64,000 nucleotides of DNA from Echinococcus granulosus. Taxonomy: Eukaryota; Platyhelminthes; Cestoda; Cyclophyllidea; Taeniidae. Where the stretch lies: assembly GCF_000524195.1 (NCBI RefSeq), contig NW_020170386.1, positions 1,202,105 to 1,266,104 on the forward strand, given 5' to 3'. A model generated the notes under the pieces. It was not told the origin of the DNA. It saw only the letters and a list, made by a program, of their open reading frames with translations, and searched no databases. Positions 25,401 through 38,800 of this stretch are shown here, in pieces. The position numbers and the translations under genes are program-made. Within the stretch, counting starts at the first letter, position 1. Every line of letters starts with the position of its first letter.

Positions 25401-28400
25401 TCTTTTTATTCACTGAGAAATCCTATTTTTTGTTTAAAATTTTTAGCGGTTTTGTGTTGGAAGCACTTTCACCAAAGTGCTCGCCTAGAATCTAGTGTAG
25501 AGGGAGGTGTGCACCTATTTCGAAGATTTAACGGTTGTGTACAATTCCAAATTTGTTTCTCTGATTGTTTATAATGCTAAAAAATCAAGTTGGCGCACTC
25601 ATCAAAATATGAGCAAAGTATTTAATCTAACTCCCATGCCAAATATTTTTTGTTATTCACAATTAATTTCATTCCTTCGTTCTCACTCCTATTTACTGAT
25701 GTGCAACATATCTTTGACACAATTCTTTTTAATTAAAATACTTTTGTCTTGTTCGTAAATCCATTATTTCGAACGAACGGTTTTGTAGGAAGGTGATGAA
25801 AGCTATCGAACTGACTACCGACAACACCATTAGCTAGGCGCTGTCAGAAAGACAGACTGGCTACTGTGGAGCTCAATTCATCATTCTTATGGCACAGTCA
25901 TTTATTTCAGTGAGGTCAATAAACGAACAGATCGAAGGGCAGTAGCAAGGCAGACCCTAGTGGAAATTTGGGGTTCTTTTTCGTAGGAGTGAGCTCGCGT
26001 GTGTGAATCAAGGAGCTAATTGTACCTCCGACCCGGATCATTAAGACAGGGGAGATATCCATGAGCTAAAATGGTGTTCTCACTTTCAGCACAGCAAATT
26101 TAAAAGTATGGCAAAGTATCCAAGGGACATTTATTTACCAAGCTGTTGGTATTTGATGCATATATGACATTGGTTTTCACTGTCTTTTGAAAACACTTTG
26201 GTCTGCGAGTGCATATTTGTAAGGAATCGGAAATAATCTTCTGAAGAAACTTGTTTGACGCTGTTTAACAAAGTTAAAGTTGAACATAGTGAGGTGAAAT
26301 TTATTTTGCAAATCTCATAAAGATGGGACTTGTGAGAGGCCGGTTCCCTTTTGAAGCTGACTGGGGCTGGTAGATGTAAACGCAGAGATAAATGTGGCCT
26401 GGTCAGCACTACTCGCGTCGCGTTCCGTCCCATCACCTCTCCGTACAGGGCACTGCAGCGTTGGATCGGTGCAAGGTCGGCATGAAAAAGATGCTACATC
26501 TTACTCTCCCCCTTGTTCACTCCGATCGCTTTTGCATAGGAAAATTGGATCCCCGTTCCAGCACAGAGATCAAGGCAGATGTGTTTAGGGCACAAAATAA
26601 CACCTTTTATGACGACTGATCTGTCTCAGGTTGGATTAAGCGTCTTAGTAAAAATTCCATCAGCCAGAATTCTCATAACTAGGCAAATACTTCTTTGGTC
26701 CCTAAAATACCCATAAACTCTAGAAATGCCTAAATGCTCCATTGGATTCATTAGCTAAACCCACTCGTTCAAAGCGCACTAGGCTTAAAATGCCCTTGAC
26801 TTACTACTCACCAATTCAAGAATGGGACTGAACACGCAAAGATTACAATGGAGAAATACCTAAACAGTCTATCCAACCATATCTCCGAAAATAGTAACCC
26901 CTCTATATTATGATACAAGTATTTGAATTTCTGCCAAGTAAACGCGAGGTGCTGTGCTACAGAGGCGAATCAGTAGAAGATTTGGGGGAATCTACTATCG
27001 TATACTTATTGTGAATACTAGCTCACACCGAGATTCTTAAAGGCCCTACAAGAGGAAGGAAAAAATAGTTAATGCGAGTTATCCAAGGCGATTGCAGTTA
27101 GGCTCTTTGACATGAAACCAGAATTGCCAAACAGTATTCAGAAGAAGTAGGTTGAGATTTAAATGTGTAAAGACCCTGTAATTACAACGGACCCACACAG
27201 ATATTAGAATCATGTATGCCTTGTAACAGGTTTACACTAAAGTGTCCAACTCCGTAACTCTACATCTGTATGCGCGTCCGTGGTTGAGGGGGAAGGAGTA
27301 AGGATGCATAATTACAGGGAAGACCGCATCGAGAGCAGCGTCATTTCAAAGAGAATGAGGGGATTGGTATGCGATGTGCTGTATTTTCGTTCTGTATCTC
27401 TGTCTCCATCTTCTTCACCCCCTTTTCTTTATACTGGAAAAACCACCGCGTTTGGTCAATTTTATTTTTTGAAGGATATTCAAATGAGGATTGGTGTTTC
27501 TCTTTTTCCTTGGAGTATAAATGTATCCTATTTCGGTGGAAGGTATAGTTGGGTTTACTAGACAACGCCCAAGCGATTATCGGCTTTTCGTGAGAATAAT
27601 TAGGCTATAAAGTTTGAAAATACAAGGAACTCTGATTGAAAATAATCCCAATAATTGAACAAATAGCCAACATTCTTTACTGTTGGTGTACAATACAATT
27701 CTATCGACAAAAAAAGGAAATGGTAAGCTTAAAAAAATAATGAAAACTATTATAGGAAATAAGATGATTGGGCCCTTTAACTAAATATTCTGAAGCTTTT
27801 TATTGACTCTCATACAGGGACTACTGGGTAAGTGAGCATGCTCACCAAAGAAGAGTCCGCTTTGGAAGCCACTACCGAGTTTCCTCTAATCAAATAGGCT
27901 GAACGTTCCAGCCACGACTACAAACGAACAGATATTCTCCTCACGCAAATTACATAACAGAACTTATTTACGTAGATTTATGAATTTAGTGTGATTATAA
28001 GAAGCTATTAATTCAGAATATACTACCCACAGTTGAATTTTTTAATTCGGTACCTCTTGCACCACTATGGAAACGTGTAGCTATGCTTAAAATGAATGAC
28101 TTCGAATTTTTACGGACGGAAGTTCTCGAATGGGCTACTGATTGCTCATTAAACACAAAAAATATACCTATCAACTCTTTTGTGGGTAATAGACGAGGAA
28201 TGTAGACACTACCTTTGAGGAACTGTGTAAAGCAGTACTCGAGAATGCACTTTTGCGTAAAAGAAAAAGTGTTTTATTATAATAGGCGAAAACCCCAAGT
28301 TCATTTTTTTACCTTTCTTTTCCGATCTCCAAGGTAGCCTCCTTCGTTGACTAATTTTTTCCTTCAAGCGGTCTTTATTTTTCTCAATTTGCATTTTCTT

Positions 28401-28519
28401 TCTTCACTGCTTGAAACGACATAAATCAGATGAAATTAGTGCATTGAGTTCAAAAACGATGGTAATAATGCTAAACACTATCCATCAAAGCAATAGAGGT
28501 AAAGTATTTTCTTGCACTT

Positions 28520-28535
28520 GGGCAAATATTTGCCC
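28520..28535. repeat. Perfect 16-bp palindrome
   Basis: GGGCAAATATTTGCCC is its own reverse complement. The flanking bases do not extend the symmetry. It could be a dimeric transcription-factor site or chance. Confidence 0.9.
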
Positions 28536-30059
28536 TTGTTATCTTATCTTCGAACCAGGTGGCTTCGTAAGTGACTCTGTCAATTACTTCTCACGCCACC
28601 ACGGATGAGCAAAAACAATCAAGGGAACGGGTGATTCATTTGCTACCAGTGATTGGAGCGTTCGTATCAAGGAAGCTTCTTTTGGTTATCTACCGAGTTG
28701 TAATGACATTCTGTGGATCTCCCAGGATTTTGGTTCTCTCTATGGGTCAAAAGTACATGCTTCGGACACCATGACTGACATGTTAGCACATTGGAAAAAT
28801 TACTTGCGAGTAAATGAGTTCACTTTTTGTTTGCTAAATCCAAATATTATCTCCAAAAGGTTCAGAAATGTGGTCTTCACATGGTTGGAATCCAATTTCA
28901 GCTTATACTCTGTTCCAATTATCAGCACACATTTTTAGCCTTCACGTGGTCGGCCTGGCTGGTGGCTCAACTAATCATGCGAAACCAGCACTTCTCCTTT
29001 TCTCCAAGACGAAAATATCATTTTTAATGCAAGGCTTTTTGAAAGTCTTCTGCGTAAAGTTGAATTTGAAGCCGCCAACTGCATGCGAGTTATTATTTTC
29101 GCTAAACAGCAGCAGATTACACATCCGGCTGTCATTCACAATATTAAGTTACCAGTAGATTAGTGCATTTCATCCCAAACAAACGTGTCGCACAATATAA
29201 TTAACCGTGAAAAATGTAATCAAAGTTAAATACTTCGAGTAGGCAGAAGAGGATTTGTGCATACAGCTTCCAATGAGCTTCCAATGAACGTCACTTTTCC
29301 TTAATTTATTCCGAAAAAAGCACCAATTAAGGTGAGCAATACTTGGATTCGAGGAGTTATACAGAAAGTGGTGCAGATTTGGAGTAGAATAATGAGGCAT
29401 AAATGAAGTGACTACTTTAGAAGCAGACTTTGGAAATTAGTTCGAGGTTTAATGCCGATTCCTAACAAGCTAATCCGGTCCAGTCTTCGAAGCCACATTA
29501 GTCAGACATCCATTTTACCTTACACACAGGGCCTCTTCTGCAAGTTCAGCATAAGTAGTGAGCCTTTGTTTTCAACCCAAGTTGGATACTATTCAATGCT
29601 TTTTGGAAAAAGGGCGGGATTTGTAATATGGCTTTCGAGCCTAGGTTTTAGGGTAGGCTGTCTTCTTTTGAAGTCAGGGCACTATTTATCCCGTATGTTA
29701 GCAAATCTACTGCTAACAAAATCTACGCCAAATGCATATCCATCAAAATCACTAGTGAGGTACTGAATTCGTATTCTACTTCAAATACATGAGGTGCTGA
29801 TTTTCTCTGGTTATTCCTATTAATATTATTTGCTGTTTGTTTGAGATTAATCCCACGGCAGACTTTGATTCTACTTGATCATAATTTTGCAAAGTAAGGA
29901 GCATTCGGTGGCACGGAAGTAAAAATTGGGGCAAATGACATTCTAGTTCGATTCAAATTACAAGCGCGTCACATGGATAGCATGGAATGCCTTTTTGCAC
30001 GTTTAAATTCAAGGGATTAATCAAGAAGTGCGAATGCGTGCTATCGCTCGTAGCAATCT

Positions 30060-30440
30060 CTATGCTTATCATATGCCACCCTCGCTAATAATGCCACAAT
30101 CATGCACACACGCACACAAATAAACCGGACGATGTGCATGCGGAGCGTGAGATGAGGAGCGGGGATAAAGTGTGAGGTGGGGGACCATCAACTGGTGAAC
30201 ACAATAGCGAACCCACCGTGTGGGTGTGGTTGTGTGCACGGGGTGAGCTGATATTATCTTGACTTCACACCCTCCCACAAAGCCACGAACGTGTCACCCA
30301 TAAACGCCTCTCCTCTTCGCTTGGAAAATGACGGCAATCAATGAGATCAGTTTTAAAACACGGCCTAAAGTCCAGGTTGCCCTACGATCCCCGACCAAAG
30401 CACTATAGAACCGCACAGCCGTTTGGTGCCAAAACATGAA
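30060..30440. promoter_or_regulatory. GC-rich, CA/TG-rich island (candidate regulatory element)
   Basis: This stretch is near 57% GC in a sampled line, within AT-rich surroundings. It contains runs of alternating CA/TG (CACACACGCACACA near 30,104; GTGTGGGTGTGGTTGTGTGC near 30,219). Open frames on the - strand show no domain. It lies 2.4 kb upstream of the protocadherin acceptor and may be regulatory. Confidence 0.2.
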
Positions 30441-32856
30441 CCACGACGCTCTAATGTTGATTTTTCCGTGTGCACATCGTTGCTTAGTAAGCAAAGCACA
30501 ATAAATGGATTTTTAGGAACACACAGTAGTTATGTAATGTACGTGGCATTCTAGTACGTTAGCTTGCACGGACACCTGATCACAAATAAAATGCGAAGTG
30601 AATACTCTAAAAATAGCCAGTTAAGTATTGAATTTAAATGGAAGTTTCCATTTCAGCAAAAAGTGCTGTGTTTACAATGCGTTACAAGTCCTTAGCTCCC
30701 CATTTGGTCTTTTTCTGAGGTGGGGGGCGGTAGTTGTGTTCCGCTGCCAAGGTAGTGCAAGTCCCGATTTTGAGCCAAGCTTATAAGTTGACTCCCACAG
30801 CAGTTCACAATCTCACACTCATGGATATTTTCATGTCTATCCCCTTTAACCGATTGTGGAATAGCTTTTTTCCAAGTTGAAAAGTAAATTTTCTTTAATA
30901 TGTCCAAGGGTTGCCGTTTGGTTGCAAGAAAAAAGAAATGTCTGCAGATCGTTTTATTGTTGACCAAAGCTTTGCGTGAAGAGTGTCACAGATAAGGCAA
31001 GAGCTCTACGCTGAATGTTAATCAAAGTGGCATTTACGCGGGGTAAGCTGCTGGCAACTGTAAAATGCTTTTAGTGTCACCAAATATTCTTTTAACAACA
31101 AAATAAGTCATAAACACTTGATAAAGTAGGCTGAAAGTGACCACACCAACAAAAGGAAGTATTCGAAATTACCAAATATTATTCAAAAATGAATCTATAT
31201 TGTTGCTAGATTTTGTATTGTGAGGTTTTAACAGATGCATGGAATAAAATTAAATACGAATCACTTGCACTTTACATACAAACGTCTGTAGATGAGATTA
31301 CAAAGTCAGAACTATTTGTCGTTTGACTTATTTGGATGGACAAAGTGCTAAATATTTTTTTCAAGATCGCATTTAAAGGTGGGGTGACAAATCGACTCGG
31401 CATACTTCTTCTAAAATGTAAAACCGAAGGTGTGCGCTTTGCTAAGGTAAATCTAAGAAGGGATGGAATTATTCCGTGACGTTGACGTTTGTACTACGAA
31501 ACCGCAGGCCAAACACCCTAGCAGTTCCCCTCTAAGCCTCAAAGTGAACTCTCGTTGCTGTTGCAGTTGCTAAAAGGTCGCACAGAAGCCTTGTGAAGTT
31601 CGCACTTTTCGACTACACTAGACCTGACTATTTAAGTATAAAATCTTTTATGGTGTACATGATAGTGGGATCTTCGTCGGTATCATCAAGACTGAAAATA
31701 ACATGGTCGTAAATGATATGTAATACGATGTGCAAGTGATTTAAGCTATTAGTTCCGATTTGATGTTTGCTCGTTATGTACAGCATCATGTCTTGTAAAT
31801 AGCTTTGTTGGGCAAATTTTAACGATCAAGAATAAAAAAGCAATGAACTCAGAATTGATAAAGTTCTAGTTTTAGTTGTTATATAGAAAGCAACTTCCGA
31901 ATTGCTCCTCATGCGGTGTGGACTTCGTTTGACCCTTATGTCGAGAGATGCTTTAAACCCGAGCAAATTAAAGCTTATAAATGCGCCGCCAAATTTATGC
32001 TGTACTCCCACTGACCTCCTCTTTTTTGTAACTGCATTATAGGAATGAATTAGCGAAAGAATGAAGGGCAATTAATCGCATTCAGTATTCTTACTTACGA
32101 ATTGTCAAGTGACTGTTCTTTAAATTAGTGAAAACACTTTGTGTTCACATAATAAAGTAGCATTGTGGAGTGAGGAACATTTCCAATTTTGGGAAATAAA
32201 ATATGCTCGAAATACAACCGATGGAACAACTGTTTATTAGTATGAAGCTCTCATTCAGACTGATGTAAAAAGAAAGTGATAACTCTTTAGTGGAACAAAC
32301 AGGGCGAAGTAAGTCGATGTGCGGGGAAAAAACAGTAAAATAACAAACACGTAGGTGCAAATCGGCTGCATCATCTACATGGACGTCAAAGAAGTAAAGC
32401 TGGGTTTCACTGATTCAGATTTTTGAAAAAGGTGTTAATGGCTTCGATATTGCCGGCCTAACTTTAAAGGCTGACTTAAGAAATCTTGGACAGCCGAGTG
32501 TTCATTCTGATGCGCTTTTGCACGAGCAGGCAGCTCCATCTGATAAGACACGCAACTTTTTTAAAAGACTCCAATAAATTAGTTTGAGTCTTCTCTTTAT
32601 GACTGAGATTCATTGGGATTGTAGAAGTGTTCAAACATACAAACTCATACTGAAATTTAGCTGTAAATTTATTCTTAAACAGGAAATAATTTTTAAACGT
32701 GAATGACTAACATTCGCGGCGATTCGTTGCCAAACACATTAGTTTAATAAGAGAGCAATATATTTAACTAATCAGATAGTTTGTCCTGAAACGATTAATC
32801 ACGAGTATCTGGACTACTTTCTATCGAGATAATACTTTGATAACTAAATCCGGATT

Positions 32857-32870
32857 TCATTTTCTCGCAG
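32857..32870 (+). other. Splice acceptor 13 nt before the protocadherin start
   Basis: A pyrimidine-rich tract ending TTTTCTCGCAG finishes at 32,870, and the ATG follows at 32,884. This is a strong 3' splice-site consensus. It implies either an upstream non-coding exon joined in cis, or addition of a spliced leader in trans, which flatworms are known to do for part of their transcripts. Confidence 0.65.
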
Positions 32871-32883
32871 TTCATCTGTTGCA

Positions 32884-35800
32884 ATGCACCAGCAGCTATT
32901 GCTGCTGAGTTTGGCTGTCTCCTTCCTCCTCTTCAACTTCGCAGTTATTTCAACAGATTTTCGTGCATTTGGAAATCTACCCAACGAATTCATCCTCGCT
33001 GATGACACTCCCTCAGACCACATGGTTGGCAAGGTGCAACCCCCTCTAGACAGCTCCATCACATTCCCACCCACTAGCATTATTAGCGCCCACCGGCAGC
33101 CGTGGCACTTCCAGATCTTTCGGCCACACAAAGTTCCTGGACGGCTGTTCCGCATTGACCCGGAGTCTGGTGAACTTTACACCCTCCAGATCATTGACCA
33201 CGAGGCCTTCTGCACCGATCCCGAAGAGTCAGAGTGCATTCTGGCCTTTCAGGTCACAGCGCAGTCGAAAAGCACTCTAAGTGTGCCACACTTTATCGAT
33301 GTCAAGGTCCTCATTGTCGACCGAAATGATCACGTACCTGAATTTCCTGACCCAGGGTTCGTGAACCTCTCAGTACCGGAGTCCACTGAGGTCGGTGCGC
33401 GGTTTCCCCTGCCTCTGGCACGTGACCCCGACACCCGTCAGTACTCCGTCAATGCCTACGTGGCCGATTCGGAGATCCCTAGTGAATGGTCTCTAGTGAC
33501 TGAAACCGCCAGTGGAGAAGAGAACTTTATTTACTCGAAGGTGTCACCATCCTCTTCGTTCAACAGAATAACTGGTCTCTACCTCAAGTTGCAGAAGTCA
33601 CTGGACTACGAGACAAAGAAGAAATTCACATTTAAAATCCGAGCCCTAGATGGTTCAGAGGTGAATGATTTTGCTCCGATCGGCAATAGGAAGGATGTCC
33701 TACAGGTTTACATCTACGTGGAAGACATTAATGACAATGGACCCGTGTTTAGACCACAGAGGAAATCCTATTCACTAACCCCATCGAAAGCACAACTAAG
33801 CAATTGGATGGTAACATACACGGCGACAGTGCCAGAGAGTAAGTGGATAAAAGACCCCATTCTGAAGCTGGTTGCTGATGATTTAGACGGCCCTGCAAAC
33901 TCAAAAGTCGGTTATTACTTCGCACCTGCAACTAGCAAGCAAGTACAAGAACACTTTAATCTAAACCCTCTCAACGGCTACCTATTCCTACGAAAACCTC
34001 TAGACTATGAGCTGCAGTCCGAATATTCCTTCCGAGTAATTGCAACCGACATGCCAGAGGAAAGCCCCCGTAGTGGCATGGTGCACGGTCAGCCCTTTCA
34101 GACCTCACCGAGCCTGCATACCGCCACAGCTCAGGTTGTGATCACAGTCACAGACACTAACGATGAGGCACCAGAGATTGAAGTGGACTTCATCTCCAGT
34201 GAGCCCAACACATCACCTCTCGCGATTAAGTACGCGGAGATCGAGGAGAATGCTGCGCCGCCGCAATTCATCGCAAGCATCCAGGCGACTGACAGGGACG
34301 GTGGACTAAGCGGGCAGGTGAGCTGTGTGCAGCAGCCTGTGATGGCGCTATGGCTTAGACCGACAACAGCCATAAACTCCACTAATTCACCATTCCAGCT
34401 GGATGAGATTCGCCAGGAAAATGGAAGGGTGCAGTACCGGTTACTGACGAGGAAGGCGTTGGATCGAGAGGATATGGAAAACGGTGGAGCCTACCGTCAG
34501 GTAAAGATCATCTGCGCCGACATGGGGCAACCTCCGCGAACATCTAGCACCTTTGTAAAAATTAGGATTCGTGATAAAAACGACAATACACCCACCATAA
34601 ATTTAAGACGATCGGCAGATTATGCTTACGGTTTGAAGTCCATAGAAGGCGATAAGTGGCCCTTCGTCTTTGAAAATGCGCCAGTTGGAAGCTTAGTAAC
34701 ACGCCTGAACGCTTCTGATTTAGACGAGGGCGAAAACAGTCGTCTCACTTTTAGTTTTGTAGCCGATGAGCCACCGAGTGGGACAATTAGCCCTCTAAGC
34801 CTTTTCCAAATCAACGAAAAGACAGGAGATATTACAACCTGTATGGACATAGATAGGGAAGCATATGATCCACCTCTCTCAAGTGTTGTTTTGAAAGTCA
34901 AGGTTTCTGACAATGGTACACCTCCCAAGTCTGCAACCCAAGAAGTCCGAATCCATATTCTTGATGAGAATGACAATGACCCAGTCTTTCAACGGACTGA
35001 ATACCAATTTCATATGATGGAGAATCTTCCCACAGGTTACGCTGTAGGCGAGATCTTAGTCACAGACAAGGACGAAGGAGAGATAAAGCTTAGTTTTGGA
35101 ATGCAAAGCTACGGTCCTCTCCCATTTACCATCTGGCCCAGTCCATTCCGCAGCGGAATCGAACATGGAGCGTATTCTATGACGCGGTTCATTTTAAATA
35201 CCACCAGACCTCTTGACAGAGAGGTGGAACATAAGTTCAAATTTACTCTTCTCGCTACAGATGGACCCGGTGGCCATAGTAAGTCTAGAGCAGGCACGGC
35301 TACCGCTACAGTCGAAATTGTTGTAGAAAATGAAAATGACAACGACCCTGTGATAATATTTCCACAAAAGCAAAATAAAACCTTTTACCTCTCCTGGCGG
35401 GAGAAGAAAAACTTCGAGCTTCTTACGATCAATGCAAATGACAAAGACCCCTCGGAAAATCCTCACATCTTTGACCTGATGAGGGGTCCGTTAGACATCC
35501 AAATGATAAACTACAGCAGCGAAAACGAAACGAAAAAAGATGCTGAGGTTATCCAGAGTTCCGACTTTTTGGACATTGAGCCGACGACAGGGATAATATT
35601 TCTATCCCGTGACATGCGAGAAGAGGACAAAGGAGTACATGTCTTCAAAGTGCAAGTCACTGACGCCGGTGTACCCCCAAGGTCCAGCTCAATAACTTTT
35701 TTCGTTCTAGTAGACGACTCTTCACCTAGATCATCACTCCACGAAAGCAATGCAGCAGTGGCTAAAGCCAGCAGTAAATTCGCTGTGAATGTTGGTCGTC

Positions 35801-38800
35801 CACCTTTAAAAAAGCCAAGTATTATCGTCAATGGTAACCAGGTCAGTGACCGCAAGCATTCTCCTGCTATTGGGACAAAGCAGAAGCCACGAATTGCAGG
35901 CGATTTGGTTGTTCTCCTCGCTTTGGGCTTAGTTTTTCTTCTTCTCATCGCGACGTTGAGTCTTGTTGTCTACTTCCGCTACTGGAAGAAGCAAGCTCGT
36001 TTGACCCAACCAAATGGCAATCGAGGATCACTACTGTTTGCTAATCAGGTAAATCGCAGTGGAAGCACATGTATGAAAGAAATTCGGATGCCCACGACAA
36101 AACAAGACCAATGGCTGTGCACCAGCAATGGGTCCATAATCAGCGTTCATTCCCCATCCCAGTTGTTGAACGATGGAGATCAAATGAAAAACCTCTTCTC
36201 AGCAGTCATTTCGTCATCGGACAGCACTGGAAATATCTACTATAAGGCAAAAGCGGATACGCTGAGCTCGGGAAAGAGTGGAAATGACAGTGCAGCTGCA
36301 TATTCCTCCCTTTCGCCCGTAACTTCAGTGGTGCTAAAACCCGCCTTGGTGCCAGGTTGTGAGGGCTACTTGCATCCCGAGTCGCAACTCGCGTACTACG
36401 CTCAAAACATTCACGTGTTGGGAGCTCAATCCAAAGATCGTTCGATCCTCCTTCCGCAAAGAAATACCATGGACAGAGGCACATTCAGGAACATTACAGC
36501 CATTAAACAGCAGCAGGAACAACAGCACCAGAATGAAGTGCTGGTGATTCCGCCAGTTTCTTGGGATTGCCAATCAAGAAGCGACTCCTCATTGAAACAG
36601 GAGGAGTTAGGAATGATGTCACAGACAGAGAAAAGAAGTGAGGCAGATGTGAGTCCCTTTTGCTCTCCTTTTGCTTGAGTGCATTATGTGCACACGTTGA
36701 TGATACAATGATGGCTGTTGGTGTTGTGGTTGTGATATTCGCGTTTCTATGCCCCTGCGGTGAACAACTTACTCGTCCACCTGCCTCTCTCACTACCATT
36801 TCTCATTTCAACCTCTTTTTATACTTTATGCCCATAATAAACAGCAACTGTTTTCTCTTTTAAAATATTGGCAAGGTTATCACGCTGTGGGAAGGGACTT
36901 TATTCTCCCCAACACCTTTAATTACTCAAAATTGTCATTTACCATGACTTTGTTTCCAGTGGCCGAGTTTGATAGTTTATGTAACATTTTTTAGAAGTAA
37001 CTATATAAGGAAGCCAAAAATCACAACTATCATTACATCGAAGCTGGATACTTTTGTCTATTCTCCAAGTAGTCCATTCTAGTAACCGTACCCAATTTCA
37101 TGGGTACACCGGTTTACTGGAACATGAACAAGGGGAATAATTAAGTTAATTCTAGCCTAGTACTTGTTAACAAAAACATTTTGAGTTTCATTTATCACTA
37201 AGGCTGAGACTATTCATTTCTCTATTGTTGCCCGGATGTGCTATACGATCATCGGTGCGTACATCACTAAAATACGAAATGAGAATTGGAAGTAGCTTCT
37301 TCGAATCCTAATGTCTGTTGCAAAAAGTGCCCAATCCAAAGTAAAATATCGGGGTCACTCTGAGGTTTGCTAAGAACATGTAGGGCATGCGTATATCGGG
37401 CTAGTAATAGAAAAGTGCATAATGCATGTTAAAAGCATGTGCGCATGCTACTACACGAAATTCACATTCGCCTAAATGACTCTCTCCCTTTCTCGTTCCG
37501 TGGGACCCATATTTGTGCGTGCATGTACGTGCACCGGCGACTGTTCTGAGTTGATCATTTTAACAACGTGGTGATTAAAAGAAATTTCTTCAAGATCACT
37601 TTTACATCTGACCATTCGAGATTTTCATTTGTCATTTCTATATCTAATAGGATTTATGGTTCCCTAAAAGCCTGTCATCGTGATGCGACAAATTGTAAGA
37701 GCTACGGAGTCAGAAAAGCCTAGAAACTGGGAAAATTAGGACGAAGGAAACAAACGTAATTAATAAATTATGTGCGCCCTATTGCACCTATGTAGTGCAT
37801 TCAAACGGACCATAAATTTTTCCATAAGGACTTGCTTGGTTTAAAAGAATATCAAACTTCCAAACGTTACGGAACCGCGCTTCGATGAAAGCAATCTAAA
37901 ATGACTTCCAGTGTGCAGTAGCCACGAATACTCGAAAAGAAACCTTTACGACAAATAAACTGAGACGACAAGAAAATTCTACAGGCTACAAGTGGAAAAA
38001 GCAGGAATGCGACAAAGTAGTTTAAAAAGCAGGGAGTCTGTGAAGACTTGTGAAATCGAATACTTCATATGGCGGGGAATTGTAGAATGTAATTCGATTA
38101 AAGTGCGTTCGGAAGCCAAATTGAAATCTAGGTATTATAACAAGTGGTCCAATTTCGGTCTTAAGTATGTCAGTTTTTGTGCCACAAACAGAGTGATTAT
38201 AAGTTGCCTTGCAACAATGCCAGCACAGGTTAGTGAAGTAAATCAATGAAAAAGAAATCACTGCTGTGTTGGAGTAGAGAAAAACCGTTCCGAATACAAT
38301 AGTTCTTTGTGGGTTGCTATCGCAACAAAACAATGGAGCTGTTTTTCAAAAATAAGCATCACAATAGGTAACCGTAAATGGGTGCCACGTTGTGGGTTTT
38401 AACGTAGATTTTCAAAACAGAAGGGTTGGAGGGGCTCAAAAGGCTGACAGCACTGGTCCACGTCCGGGTGAAGAAGCAGGATGCCTTCATTGTTTGAACA
38501 GGAACATGGGAATGCATAAGAGAACAATCGCTAAAACTACTCAAGGTTGCAATAAACCAGCGGCCAGATGACTGCATCGGAAATTACTTTCTCTTGCCGT
38601 ATCATTTAGTGTGCACATATTTAAAGGTAGAAATTTTGTGTATTCTTAGCATGCAATGGAAGGTGATATCTTTTTAACAAAGACCATATAACTCAAGTCC
38701 AAAATCCTCTTTGAGATTCACTGAAAAAGTTAGTCTCTACTGGTAATGTTAGAAATATTTGAACTATGTAAATGTTTCTCTGGCTACCCTCTCATGAGCG

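Larger units (their letters stand above)
15132..32868. other. Gene-poor region upstream of the protocadherin
   Basis: About 17.7 kb of AT-rich sequence without a recognisable gene. Open frames up to about 104 codons are scattered on both strands and look like chance. GC-rich islands at about 22.0-22.46 kb and 30.06-30.44 kb are listed separately. Because the protocadherin start codon sits just after a splice acceptor, an untranslated first exon may lie somewhere in this interval. Confidence 0.5.

Noticed and set aside
28674..28700. Similarity to the miR-9 mature sequence (TTTGGTTATCTA)
   Set aside because: Twelve matching bases, but no complementary arm on either side to form a precursor hairpin, and the rest of the mature sequence differs.
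29452..29766. 104-codon + strand frame upstream of the protocadherin
   Set aside because: The hydrophobic and Ser-rich translation shows no family motif, and no splice or polyadenylation signals support it.
36649..36678. Taking 32,884-36,678 as the complete protocadherin CDS
   Set aside because: The last nine codons follow a perfect GTGAGT donor, and downstream exons continue the frame in exact phase up to a stop with AATAAA. The single-exon form is kept only as a possible intron-retention product.
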